From: an uncultured Clostridium sp.
Lineage (GTDB): Bacteria; Bacillota; Clostridia; TANB77; CAG-508
DNA: 64,000 nt
Assembly: GCA_948469315.1 (NCBI GenBank)
Contig: CAOKLQ010000003.1
Location: 1-64,000 of the forward strand
Direction of reading: 5' to 3'
Shown here: one piece after another, positions 46,184 to 54,367 of the stretch
Layout of the letters: each line of letters opens with the position of its first letter
How positions within the stretch are numbered: the stretch's first letter is position 1
Notes under the pieces: generated by a model
Seen by the model: only the letters and a program-made list of their open reading frames with translations
What the model was told of the DNA's origin: nothing
The model's database searches: none
Position numbers and translations under genes: made by a program

Positions 46184-46216
46184 AAAAAAACTATATGCTT
46201 TTATACATAGTTTTTC
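46184..46216 (-). terminator. Terminator after the toxin gene
   Basis: AAAAACTATATG and CATAGTTTTT form a stem with T's; it lies between the toxin gene and the YgjV promoter region. Confidence 0.6.
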
Positions 46217-46335
46217 TAACACATTTCGTATTTTGTAGCCCTACACTATACTCATTTCTTTAGTTTGTCAAGACCTTTTTGAAATTTCCTATCTTTTCGC
46301 AAATTTTATTTTTTCTTTTTGTGTACAATTCTATT

Positions 46336-46653
46336 TTATATTAAATTATCAAAATTTCTTTGACTATAATATATTCTTCTTATTTCCATTATATTGTTTT
46401 TTACAACATAAAATATTGTATAATTTTTTACATTTATTTTATAATATTTTACTTCTCCATTTTTAATTATTTTAAAAACTTCGTACGATTCTGGAGCTTC
46501 GCTTCTTATCTCAATTTGTTTCACTACTTCATTATAAAAATTATCTGCTGCTATTTTATTTTTAAGTTCGTATGTAATGTAATACAAAATATTATTAAAT
46601 TGTGAAATAAATGTTGGAAGATATTCTATTTCATATTTTTTATTTACCATCAA
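46336..46653 (-). CDS. ParE/RelE-family toxin
   Basis: A 105-residue basic protein with the RelE/ParE fold pattern: IEYLPTFISQFNNILYYI at the start and YKINVKNYTIFYVV and IRRIYYSQRNFDNLI at the end. Such toxins cleave mRNA on the ribosome or poison gyrase. It overlaps the antitoxin gene by 14 bp, with the antitoxin first, as usual for type II systems. The pair probably helps keep element 2. Confidence 0.85.
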   Translation of the reverse strand: MMVNKKYEIEYLPTFISQFNNILYYITYELKNKIAADNFYNEVVKQIEIRSEAPESYEVFKIIKNGEVKYYKINVKNYTIFYVVKNNIMEIRRIYYSQRNFDNLI

Positions 46654-46951
46654 TTATCCTCCTTGCCATTTGTTTCATTTCTCCATGAGAATAGCGTTTA
46701 GTGTTAGGATTATTAGCTTCTTCCTCTGCTTCTTCTAGAGCTTTATCAATATCAATGACCCCAAATCTTGCCTCTAAAGCTTTTTCTTTATCTAAACTTT
46801 TTAGCATTTCTGCATATTTCTCTAAACTTAAAACTACCATTGATCCATATCCATTTTTTGTCAGATAAACTGCTTCATCTTCTTTTAAAACTAAATCCTC
46901 AATTTCTGGGTATTTATTTCTTAAATCTGATACTGGTCTAATATTAATCAT
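46640..46951 (-). CDS. Phd/YefM-family antitoxin
   Basis: A 103-residue antitoxin: INIRPVSDLRNKYPEIEDLV and AVYLTKNGYGSMVVLSLEKY form the DNA-binding Phd/YefM domain, followed by an acidic helical tail that would neutralise the toxin. It is upstream of and overlaps the toxin gene. Confidence 0.88.
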   Translation of the reverse strand: MINIRPVSDLRNKYPEIEDLVLKEDEAVYLTKNGYGSMVVLSLEKYAEMLKSLDKEKALEARFGVIDIDKALEEAEEEANNPNTKRYSHGEMKQMARRIIDGK

Positions 46952-47033
46952 AATTCACACTCTCCTTTATAATCATTATCAATATTTTATCATTATTTTA
47001 TCTTAAAATCAACTATTTATACTAAATAACTTT

Positions 47034-47669
47034 CTATTTTTCCAATAGTAATAGTTTTTCTAATGCTTTTTTATTATTTGTTTCTTTAGCATATTTTATT
47101 ATTTTTTTGAAATCTAAGTTACATTCTTTTATAATATGACATAAAATTTGATTTTCATTATCTATTTCAATATGAATATTATCTTTATTTTCTAAAATAT
47201 CTAAAAATTGTAAATATTGATGATTTTCGTTTGTTATTTGTATCTTAGGTTTTATAATGTATGTTCTTAATTTTTCATCATATTTTTTATAATATTTACA
47301 TTCATTTGTTACTATTTCTGTTACATTAGGAACTAATGTTGTAAATCCTATCCAATTAAATAATTTAGCCCCTGTTATATATCCTTTTATATTGCCTTCT
47401 CGATCTTTTAAATATTTTAATTCTATCAATCTTGTATAGTCTAATCCCGTTTCTCCAAAAACACACCTTCCAGGTTTATAATAAATTCCTCTATATGCAG
47501 ATTTCATAATACCTTTCATTTTTAATCTGTTTAAGATTACATATACATTATTTTGTTTACCGCCTTTTTCAATAATGTATTTCTTCATATCTTCAATAAA
47601 TATAGGTTCAGTATCTTGATAACCTTCAATATATTTTAGAACTAATTTTGAAATATTCATTACTCTCAC
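47034..47669 (-). CDS. AbiEi-like/DUF6088 protein
   Basis: A 211-residue protein with a winged-helix N-terminus (FIEDMKKYIIEKGG, then NVYVILNRLKMKGIMKS and RGIYYKPG) and the GYITGAKLFNWIGFTT motif seen in AbiEi-type antitoxins and DUF6088 proteins. The AbiEii nucleotidyltransferase toxin that usually accompanies AbiEi is not present nearby, so it is either an orphan or has a different role. Confidence 0.7.
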   Translation of the reverse strand: MRVMNISKLVLKYIEGYQDTEPIFIEDMKKYIIEKGGKQNNVYVILNRLKMKGIMKSAYRGIYYKPGRCVFGETGLDYTRLIELKYLKDREGNIKGYITGAKLFNWIGFTTLVPNVTEIVTNECKYYKKYDEKLRTYIIKPKIQITNENHQYLQFLDILENKDNIHIEIDNENQILCHIIKECNLDFKKIIKYAKETNNKKALEKLLLLEK

Positions 47670-47763
47670 CTTTTAATTTTGCATATTTTTATAATAATAT
47701 TATGTATCCGTTTTGATTATTTGTCAATTTTATTTATCAGCCCTTTTATTTAATTTTCTATGA

Positions 47764-48144
47764 TTAACTTTTTTGCCATACATTCAAGTCTAATTTTTTA
47801 TCAATCAACTTATTTTTTTGATTCTTTAAAATTTCAAACATTTTAAATTTTAGTTCTTCTCTTTCATATTTATCAATTTGTGTAGCAAATATTGCAATAT
47901 GTTTTATCCTTTTATACATTTCTTTTAATATGTGTGTATTATCTGAATATGCTTTTAATATTTCATGTTTTCCGATTAAGTTAACATTAGTTACCTTTTC
48001 ATAAATTGCAGAATCTCTTATATATTTAGATAATTGTTTATATCCATAATATTCTGCTTTTGCTTTTATTAAAATCTTTTCTTCTTCAGATACTCTTGCT
48101 TTTATCATTTCTGTTCTATTATCTGGATTTAGCTCCATAATCAC
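47764..48144 (-). CDS. MobC-like relaxosome accessory protein
   Basis: The 126-residue protein begins with a ribbon-helix-helix-like segment (EMIKARVSEEEKILIKAKA, then YGYKQLSKYIRD), the pattern of MobC/plasmid mobilisation proteins. These bind near oriT and help the relaxase. A structured noncoding stretch with several hairpins lies just upstream (48185-48345), where an oriT would be expected. No relaxase gene is present in the window. Confidence 0.7.
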   Translation of the reverse strand: MIMELNPDNRTEMIKARVSEEEKILIKAKAEYYGYKQLSKYIRDSAIYEKVTNVNLIGKHEILKAYSDNTHILKEMYKRIKHIAIFATQIDKYEREELKFKMFEILKNQKNKLIDKKLDLNVWQKS

Positions 48145-48184
48145 TCACTCCTTTATTTTTTTATTCATATTTAAATTTCTATAC

Positions 48185-48345
48185 TATAAAATATCAATAT
48201 TAGCAAAGCGAAATTTGATATTTAGAGCAAAGAATTTTGCTCCGAATGTTGTGGCATTTTTTAATGCCCAATATTGACCAGCATGGTCCTGTAGACCACA
48301 TATTGCTGTTTAGGAGAAAATCTTCTAATACCTTTTTAGCCCGCT
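48185..48345. other. Hairpin-rich noncoding segment, candidate oriT
   Basis: Four inverted repeats are packed into 160 bp: ATATCAA/TTGATAT, GAGCAAA/TTTGCTC, GGCATT/AATGCC and GACCA/TGGTC, plus an imperfect TTAGGAGA/TCTTCTAA. It lies directly upstream of the MobC-like gene. A frame of 64 codons crosses it on the minus strand but lacks coding character. An origin of transfer is the favoured reading; a structured RNA is the alternative. Confidence 0.5.
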
Positions 48346-48371
48346 GGGAGATAATCTTTCTTGTAAAAATC

Positions 48372-48400
48372 AAAAAATAGTATGAATTTCTCATACCATT
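48372..48400 (-). terminator. Terminator after the 48403 gene
   Basis: ATGGTATGA and TCATACTAT pair with TTTTTT following, immediately after the stop codon. Confidence 0.8.
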
Positions 48401-48402
48401 TT

Positions 48403-48996
48403 CTATTTAAAATACCTATTAAATTTTCCATTTTTATAATATAACTCATCTCCATTTTTAGCCCAAAATGGTATTAGTTCTTTAGGAACTTCGATTGTCC
48501 CTTTCCCATTATTTTCATAACTCAATAAACAATAATTATCCTTACTTAATTCAATTTTATATCTAGTATCTGAATCAATTTCTAGTATATTACTTTCCTT
48601 AACAAAGTTATCTTGAATGTTCTTATATTTTTTAACATCTATTAAACTATCATAGAATTGCTTAGTTAATTCTTCTTCGTAAATATAACTTCCGTTTTTA
48701 AATCTAAGTATACTATCATTGCCTATTTTATTTAAAGTCTCTTTCGAAATATCCATTTCCTTCGATATACTATTGTTTTCTAAGTTCTGCAAATAGACCC
48801 CATCTATATCCATTTCTATTACTTGGTATAAACAGTTTTCTTGTTTTAGAATCCTATTATCCTTTCTATTATACTCCTCGTTAAGTAATTTATTATTTTG
48901 CTTTTCTAAATAATTAGATAATTCCTTTATAAAACTTTGTACAATATTATTTTCTTTTACATTATTAATTAAATTATTAAATAAATCTAAATTCAA
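48403..48996 (-). CDS. Hypothetical protein of element 2, 197 aa
   Basis: Not recognised. The N-terminal half is helical and Asn/Lys-rich (IKELSNYLEKQNNKLLNEEY). The middle has an all-beta pattern (YQVIEMDIDGVYLQNLENN), and a second helical-beta region ends in ELYYKNGKFNRYFK. There is no signal peptide. A clear terminator follows. It lies between the possible oriT and the nuclease gene. Confidence 0.6.
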   Translation of the reverse strand: MNLDLFNNLINNVKENNIVQSFIKELSNYLEKQNNKLLNEEYNRKDNRILKQENCLYQVIEMDIDGVYLQNLENNSISKEMDISKETLNKIGNDSILRFKNGSYIYEEELTKQFYDSLIDVKKYKNIQDNFVKESNILEIDSDTRYKIELSKDNYCLLSYENNGKGTIEVPKELIPFWAKNGDELYYKNGKFNRYFK

Positions 48997-49117
48997 TAAT
49001 CTTCACACTCCTAGCTTATTATCTGTTTTTTGGGAATTTATTGCCAAAGAAATTTAGCAAAAAGATTAAAACTAAAGTTATTATATAGCATTTAAATCTA
49101 TTTTTCAATATTAATGG

Positions 49118-49843
49118 CTAATTTTCTTCACTTTCTCCTGTTTCGTAATTAATTGTAATTCCAGGTTGTACATTATATACATATACATTAAAACATATTT
49201 CTTTTCCTCTATCTTCTACAGAATATGCTTCTATTTCTACGCCACTTGCTAATTTATTATTTCCCTTAAAAATTGGTGTTACTCTATACAAAACATGATT
49301 ATTTTTATGTTTTTCTATGTAATCTGCCACTTTGTTTTCAAATGGTAGCATACCATTAACATTAAAGAATCTCGTTCCTGTAATTAAATTCAGTTCATTT
49401 GCATCTTCATCCGATAACTGATGACCTATTAAATGGCATCTATTATATAAATATTCTCCATTATATTTCCTTTGCACCCAACCAGTTGGTTTTATACTAC
49501 TGATATCTCCTCTTTGATCTCCATCAGGAGGCATTATTTCTTTGCAAATATTAGCATAAGCAACTCTACACCTTCCTTTGTCATCTAATTTACTATATTC
49601 TTCAAAACTTTCTGTAGTATAATCTTCTTCAGTAAAATATGGCTTACCATTATTTATTTTTACATATATTTGACCAGAGTATTCTGGTATTTCATCTATA
49701 CTATTATAATTTGCGACTGTAACTTCATTTAATATATCTACATTATTGGAAATATAAATTAGTCCTATAAATAAAATTATAGTAATTGCCATTATTAAAA
49801 TTTGTTTCAAATTCATATTCTTTTTACTAGTATCTTTTGTCAT
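49118..49843 (-). CDS. Membrane-anchored DNA/RNA non-specific endonuclease
   Basis: The protein has an N-terminal lysine-rich cytoplasmic part and one hydrophobic helix (about residues 12-29), which would anchor it with the catalytic part outside. The nuclease core YNRCHLIGHQLSDEDANEL resembles the DRGH-type active site of NUC1/SdaD-like endonucleases. It continues with NLITGTRFFNVNGML and FENKVADYI. Length is 241 residues. On mobile elements such nucleases can be competition or DNA-processing factors; no immunity protein was recognised next to it. Confidence 0.85.
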   Translation of the reverse strand: MTKDTSKKNMNLKQILIMAITIILFIGLIYISNNVDILNEVTVANYNSIDEIPEYSGQIYVKINNGKPYFTEEDYTTESFEEYSKLDDKGRCRVAYANICKEIMPPDGDQRGDISSIKPTGWVQRKYNGEYLYNRCHLIGHQLSDEDANELNLITGTRFFNVNGMLPFENKVADYIEKHKNNHVLYRVTPIFKGNNKLASGVEIEAYSVEDRGKEICFNVYVYNVQPGITINYETGESEEN

Positions 49844-49909
49844 CTTTATTTCCTACCTTTCATAGGTATATTATCATATTATCAAAAAGCTAACAAGGAT
49901 TTCAAAGTT

Positions 49910-50398
49910 TTATTTAAGATTTGCATATAAACTGTTTAAAAACTCTTCTGAATATTCTCTTGGATTTGTATAATTTGATATGGATTTTTTCGGCACTTTA
50001 GTATTATTTTTAATATTATTTCTTATACTATTATCTTTCACTTTTTGATGGATAGCCTGTCCATTTTTTGATTGATACTGGTATCCATTATTTAATGGAT
50101 AGGGTATATCATTTATATAAATTTTTCTTTGAATAATTTGCTTATTTTCGTTTCTAATTACTTCAACAATTATAAAATTTTTTTTGCTTAAATCTGAAAT
50201 CCAATTTGAAATTGTTTTAGGATTTACACCTAATTTCTCTGCTAAATATTTATTTATTGCAAAACAATATCCCTCTTTACAAGCAAGTGATGTTATAATT
50301 GCATATAATAATTTCTCATTTGCTTTTAGTTCTTTATTGTATAAAATTGTTGCTGGAATTATAGAATAATACCCAACGTTATCTTGATTTTTCTTCAT
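49910..50398 (-). CDS. Helix-turn-helix protein (replication-initiator or phage-regulator type)
   Basis: I start at ATG 50398, with a GGAGTGG site upstream; the open frame continues to 50470 without support. The N-terminal domain YYSIIPATILYNKELKANEK precedes the winged-helix part LLYAIITSLACKEGYC and FAINKYLAEKLGVNPKTIS. This is typical of HTH_36-type proteins at the start of phage or plasmid replication proteins. The C-terminal part is basic and low-complexity, with no helicase-loader domain. Length is 162 residues. Confidence 0.8.
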   Translation of the reverse strand: MKKNQDNVGYYSIIPATILYNKELKANEKLLYAIITSLACKEGYCFAINKYLAEKLGVNPKTISNWISDLSKKNFIIVEVIRNENKQIIQRKIYINDIPYPLNNGYQYQSKNGQAIHQKVKDNSIRNNIKNNTKVPKKSISNYTNPREYSEEFLNSLYANLK

Positions 50399-50640
50399 AT
50401 ACCACTCCAATTCTAGCAGTAATTTTGCATAAAAAATACAGGGTTTTTTTTTCGAAATACGAATTGACAAATTCTAAAAAATAAATTTTCAAGAATTTGT
50501 ATCAATTCGCATACTTTTCTCGTATGGAGCTTTCCTTCGTTAATACTCGGAAATCCCAACGATAAAAGAAATCCTGTAATATAGATGATTACTGCGTTTT
50601 ATTCATTTTATTTTGTGGTTGGTATATTTTTAATACCACA
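50399..50640. other. Right end of element 2
   Basis: No gene. The region contains short inverted repeats (GAATTG near 50462 and CAATTCG near 50503) and ends at the junction GGTGTGGATTT with M14 segment 3. Probable recombinase binding region. Confidence 0.4.
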
Positions 50641-51103
50641 GGTGTGGATTTAAACTTACAATTTCCAGCTCGGATGGGAAAATGCAAAACAAATAAAATA
50701 TGCACAAGGATTTACTAAGCCTAGTCCAAGAGATTTTGTAGGCTATGGTCCTTTAACTGAACCAGAATCGTTATCTATTTATAATTTCACTTTAACACAT
50801 AATTTTAGACTAACTCTTTCTTACCATTCTCAAGGAAAAGTTATTTATTGGAAATATGCTGACTTTTTGCCACCAGAATCTGAATTTATTGGTAGAAAAT
50901 TTGCAAATGCTAGTGGTTATACTCTAGAACTTACTCCTTCAAATTCTTCTTTTGCAGGTTATAAAGACTGGTTTATACAAACTTATAATAGACCTGGCTA
51001 TACAATAGAAGTTGGGGAAGGTACAAATCCTTTGCCTTTATCACAGTTTGATGAAATTTATAATGATAATATTGGAATTTTGGTTTTAGGTGCTGTTTTA
51101 TAA
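50641..51103 (+). pseudogene. M14 peptidase gene, segment 3 of 3
   Basis: Read from GGTGTGGATTTA, the frame gives GVDLNLQFPA and breaks at GCT CGG ATG (50671-50673). Skipping the C gives Ala-Gly-Trp-Glu-Asn-Ala. The rest encodes GFTKPSPRDFVGYGPLTEPE, the third zinc ligand region LSYHSQGKVIYW and the catalytic Glu segment GYTIEVGEG, ending at TAA 51103. It has no start codon without the upstream segments. Joined with segments 1 and 2 it would be a normal M14 peptidase of about 313 residues. Confidence 0.85.
50671..50673 (+). other. CGG +1 recoding site in the M14 peptidase, second
   Basis: Context CCA GCT CGG ATG. Skipping the C gives Pro-Ala-Gly-Trp-Glu, which aligns with the M14 family; the other frame loses homology. 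Confidence 0.8.
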
Positions 51104-51128
51104 TACTTAAATTAATTTATTTTTTAAA

Positions 51129-51155
51129 AGGGTACGATGCTTCGTACCCTTACAT
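51129..51155. repeat. Hairpin repeat copy / convergent terminator
   Basis: AAGGGTACGA and TCGTACCCTT form a perfect 10-bp stem around a short loop between the M14 gene end and spoIIQ. The TGTA leader is reduced to AATGTA. Confidence 0.7.
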
Positions 51156-51945
51156 TTATTTTAAATATGTCATCGGATCTACATTTACATTATCTTTTAA
51201 AATTTCAAAATGTAAATGTATATCATCTGAGCTTTCAAATACAGCAGTATTTCCTACTGTTCCAATTGTTTGACCTTGTTTTACTTTTTCCCCTTCTACT
51301 ACAAATTCACTTGTAAGTAAGTTTGCATATACTGTTCTTATTCCATTTTCATGTTCTATTGTAATTGTTAATCCATATCTTGGATCATTTTTTATTGTTT
51401 TGACCGTTCCTGATGCTGATGCTTTTACCACTTCTGTTTTCTGCGCTCTTATATCTATTCCTGTGTGTGTAATCCATTCATTTAATGTTTGTGAAAATAT
51501 TAAATTATCTTTTGCATATTCTTTTAATATATCTCCATCTACTGGTCTTATGAAACCTTCATCTTTTGTTTCTTTTGCTGATGTCTCTTTAGTTTTTGTG
51601 CTATTTGTATTTGTAGACTTTTTGTTTTTAGTTGTATTTTTTGAAGTAGTATTGTTCTTATTACTTGTATTTATTGCTATTTTCTCTGAAACTTTGTTTT
51701 CTTGTTTTTTACTTTCATCTACTGTTTTTCCTATTGATGTACTTGCTTCTTCTACTATTGTATTATTTCCGAGTTTGTCCAAACCTCTGGGTATCTATAA
51801 CATCTGATTTTTTTGAACTATCTGATCCAAACATTAAATATACTGTTATAAACACAATAACAAATAAAAGTATAGTTCCTCCTACTAAGTAATAAATATT
51901 CTTATTTTTATTTAAACTTTGGCTTCTTCTTTGATCTCTTCTCAT
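51156..51945 (-). CDS. spoIIQ: SpoIIQ-like M23 metallopeptidase-fold protein, +1 shift at CGG
   Basis: A forespore membrane protein that forms the feeding-tube channel with the SpoIIIA complex. The first frame has a basic N-terminus, one membrane helix (residues 19-39, YYLVGGTILLFVIVFITVYL) and ends at ACT CGG AAA TAA. Skipping the C (51769-51771) joins DTQRFGQT to GNNTIVEEASTS and, after an Asn/Thr/Lys-rich linker, to the M23/LytM domain (HTGIDIRAQKTEVVKASASG, with the terminal IHLHFEIL). The product is 262 residues. The assignment to SpoIIQ rests on its anchor-plus-M23 architecture and its position next to spoIID; other M23 proteins are possible. Confidence 0.85.
51769..51771 (-). other. 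CGG +1 recoding site in spoIIQ
   Basis: Context CAA ACT CGG AAA TAA; unshifted reading stops one codon later. Skipping the C gives Gly-Asn-Asn-Thr and opens the whole M23 domain. Confidence 0.82.
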
Positions 51946-52049
51946 AATTTCCTCCTAAATCTTTTATTTATTAGGAGTATTTCCAGAATTTTATAATTTA
52001 TACAAATTTTTGATTTAATAAAAATTGTTTGTCCCTACAATAATATATT

Positions 52050-53049
52050 TTATAGATTTTGAATTTCTACACCTGTATAAAAATGTTTTATAATTTCTTC
52101 ATAATTGCTACCTTGTTTTGCCATTGCGTCTGCTCCTGTTTGGCTCATTCCAACTCCGATGTCCATATCCTTTTACATTAAATTTAATATTTTCCCCATC
52201 TATTTTAAATTCAAAGTTTGTAGATCTAAGACCAAATATTGTCCTTGCTTCTACTCCAGATAAATTTTTATTTCCTACTTTAAATGTTTTTACTCTTCCA
52301 CTTTCAGTATATTCAAGTATTTGCAAACAATTTTCTTCTGACCAATTTATATTAAAATCATTATATTTTTCTTTTACCTTTTTTTCTAATTCTTGTTTTG
52401 AAAGTTCTAGTTCTGAAGCATATTGCGTGTAAGCTTCTTCTCCTGCTGTTGTTACAGATTGCAAGTATTCAAATCCACTTCCTCCCCATACATTAATTGG
52501 CATCTCTGTTGTTCCACCACTATTAGAATGGAAAAATGCATCTATTGGTTCACCTTTATATGTAATTATTTTTCCTTTTGTACTGTCAACTGCTGTAACT
52601 ATTTTTTCCCAATTACTTTGCCTTAGACTTTCTTCCCATCTTGCAAATCTATCTTCTTTTGTAATCCAAGCTTGACAACATGATGAATTATCACAAATCT
52701 GAGCATCTCCATGTTTTGAATTATTATGATTTATTGTATAGATTGTATATGTTCTTGCAACTACTGCTTGCGCATTTAGAGCTTGTTGCTCAAATGTTGC
52801 TGGCATTTCACTTGATACAACACCATATAAATACTCATCTAAATTTATTTCTTCTATCTGGTTTGTTTTTGTATGTAATAATTTTATTTTATTGTAATCT
52901 CTATAATCGTAAGGGATATCATTATCGGTAATCGGTGGGCTCTCGACGCCGACCCCTACAGTTTTTGTTTCAAATTTATTGGTAAATATAAAAGGTATAA
53001 AAAAACAAACTCCAACAAATGCTATTATATATAAGAATATTTTTTTCAT
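52050..53049 (-). CDS. spoIID: Stage II sporulation protein D, +1 shift at CGG
   Basis: SpoIID is the lytic transglycosylase that drives forespore engulfment. An N-terminal membrane helix is followed by the SpoIID domain: IDAFFHSNSGGTTE and LNAQAVVARTYTIY. The active-site signature lies at the break. The frame reads GYGH then CGG AGT; skipping the C gives G-Y-G-H-G-V-G-M-S-Q, the invariant SpoIID motif, and continues to TAA at 52050-52052. The product is 332 residues. Close to the N-terminus a hairpin repeat copy (52933-52962) is translated in frame as TVGVGVESPP, lengthening the linker after the membrane anchor. Confidence 0.92.
52156..52158 (-). other. CGG +1 recoding site in spoIID
   Basis: Context GGA CAT CGG AGT TGG. 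Skipping the C gives His-Gly-Val-Gly-Met-Ser-Gln, the conserved SpoIID motif; the other frame is not homologous to anything. Confidence 0.85.
52933..52962 (-). repeat. Hairpin repeat copy translated within spoIID
   Basis: Reads AACTGTAGGGGTCGGCGTCG then AGAGCCCACCG. The leader and first arm match the 14952 copy, inserted without changing the frame. Confidence 0.75.
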
Positions 53050-53059
53050 TTTTCCTCCT

Positions 53060-53782
53060 CTAAGAAATTAATTTTAATTTCATTGAATTTAATATCTTTT
53101 TTTCTATTCTTGACACTTGTACTTGTGATATTCCTAATATTTTTGCGACTTGTGATTGTGTTTTATCTTTATAATACCTTAATAATATTATTTGCTTTTC
53201 TTTATTTTCCAAATTTGATATTGCTTCTTTTAATGCAATATTATTTGTTATATATTCTGCTTCATCTTTATTTGTACTTATTTTATCTAATATATTTATT
53301 CCATCTTCATCATTTGATGTAGTTTTTGAATAAATTGATTCTACTACATTATTTGATTCCATTGCCATTGCAATTTCTTCTTTTGGAACTTTTAGTTTTT
53401 TTGCAATTTCTTCTATTGTAATTTCTATTCCTTCTCTATCTTGATATTCTTTTTGCAAAGCAGAAATTTTTGCGGATAATTCTTTTAAACTTCTACTTAC
53501 TTTTATTGGTCCATCATCTCTTAAAAATCTTTTTATTTCTCCTAAGATATATGGAACAGCATATGTAGAAAGTTTTACTTCAAAATCTGTATCAAACCTC
53601 TTTATTGCTTTTACTAAACCCATCATTCCTATTTGGTATAAATCATCTACTTCATAACCTCTTCCTATAAACCTTTTTACTATACTATAAACTAAACCTT
53701 TATTATTTTCTATTAATTCATTGAATTTTTCTTTATCTCCTTGCTTTGCAAGTAATATGTCTTTTGTATTATTTTCATACAT
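53060..53782 (-). CDS. sigF: Sporulation sigma factor SigF
   Basis: The forespore-specific sigma factor. It has sigma region 2 (GYEVDDLYQIGMMGLVKAIKRF and FSTYAVPYILGEI-like KLSTYAVPYILGEIKRFLRD) and region 4 (KTQSQVAKILGISQVQVSR). Length is 240 residues. It follows spoIIAB and spoIIAA, the canonical operon order, which distinguishes it from SigG. Confidence 0.93.
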   Translation of the reverse strand: MYENNTKDILLAKQGDKEKFNELIENNKGLVYSIVKRFIGRGYEVDDLYQIGMMGLVKAIKRFDTDFEVKLSTYAVPYILGEIKRFLRDDGPIKVSRSLKELSAKISALQKEYQDREGIEITIEEIAKKLKVPKEEIAMAMESNNVVESIYSKTTSNDEDGINILDKISTNKDEAEYITNNIALKEAISNLENKEKQIILLRYYKDKTQSQVAKILGISQVQVSRIEKKILNSMKLKLIS

Positions 53783-53858
53783 ATAAATTTCCTTAAAGTA
53801 ATTATATTTAGGTTTTTGTACAAAGGATTTACCTATAAACCTACTAGTTTTTTATATA

Positions 53859-54347
53859 TTAATTTGCTTTCATAGAAAATTTATCTTCGTTTTTAAAAAA
53901 GTTTTCTATGTCTTGAGGCTTTTTTATAAGCTTTTTCATGGTAACTTTTGTCCCAAGTCCTAAAACAGATTCAATTTGCATTTCATCCATAAAACTTTCC
54001 ATTATAGTAAATCCCATTCCAGACCTTTCTAAATCTCCTTTTGATGTATATAGCGGTTCTTTTGCAATTTCAACATCTTCAATTCCTTTTCCAGTATCAG
54101 ATATTTCAATTTGAATTGAATTTGCAAATATTCTTGCTGCTATTTTTATTATTCCTTGAGTATTTTCATAACCATGTATTATTGCATTTGTAACTGCTTC
54201 TGAAACTGCTGTTTTTATATCTGCAAGTTCTTCTATTGTTGGATCTAATTGAGATGCAAATGCAGCTACTGTAACTCTTGCAAATGCTTCATTATTAGCT
54301 TTACTTAAAAATTCTAATTTCATTTCATTCTCATATAAAGATTTCAT
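53859..54347 (-). CDS. spoIIAB: Anti-sigma F factor
   Basis: A GHKL-type serine kinase that holds SigF inactive and phosphorylates SpoIIAA. The N-box [18 protein letters not shown] and the ATP motifs SDTGKGIED and [13 protein letters not shown] are complete. Length is 162 residues, slightly longer than the usual 145 because of a C-terminal extension. The RBS is AAAGGATG. It lies between spoIIAA and sigF. Confidence 0.94.
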   Translation of the reverse strand: MKSLYENEMKLEFLSKANNEAFARVTVAAFASQLDPTIEELADIKTAVSEAVTNAIIHGYENTQGIIKIAARIFANSIQIEISDTGKGIEDVEIAKEPLYTSKGDLERSGMGFTIMESFMDEMQIESVLGLGTKVTMKKLIKKPQDIENFFKNEDKFSMKAN

Positions 54348-54367
54348 AATTTTTCATCCTTTCTTTT

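Larger units (their letters stand above)
41593..50641. mobile_element. Element 2: large-serine-recombinase island, about 9 kb
   Basis: Bounded by direct repeats GGTGTGGATTT at 41583-41593 and 50641-50651, which are the two halves of the M14 gene target. It carries a serine recombinase with two CGG shifts, a histidine phosphatase, GDPD, YgjV, a ParE/Phd toxin-antitoxin pair, an AbiEi-like protein, MobC, a structured possible oriT, a secreted or anchored nuclease and an HTH protein. MobC without a relaxase suggests mobilisation in trans or decay. Confidence 0.82.

Noticed and set aside
48200..48394. 64-codon minus-strand frame over the hairpin region
   Set aside because: It lacks coding character and overlaps several inverted repeats; treated as noncoding.
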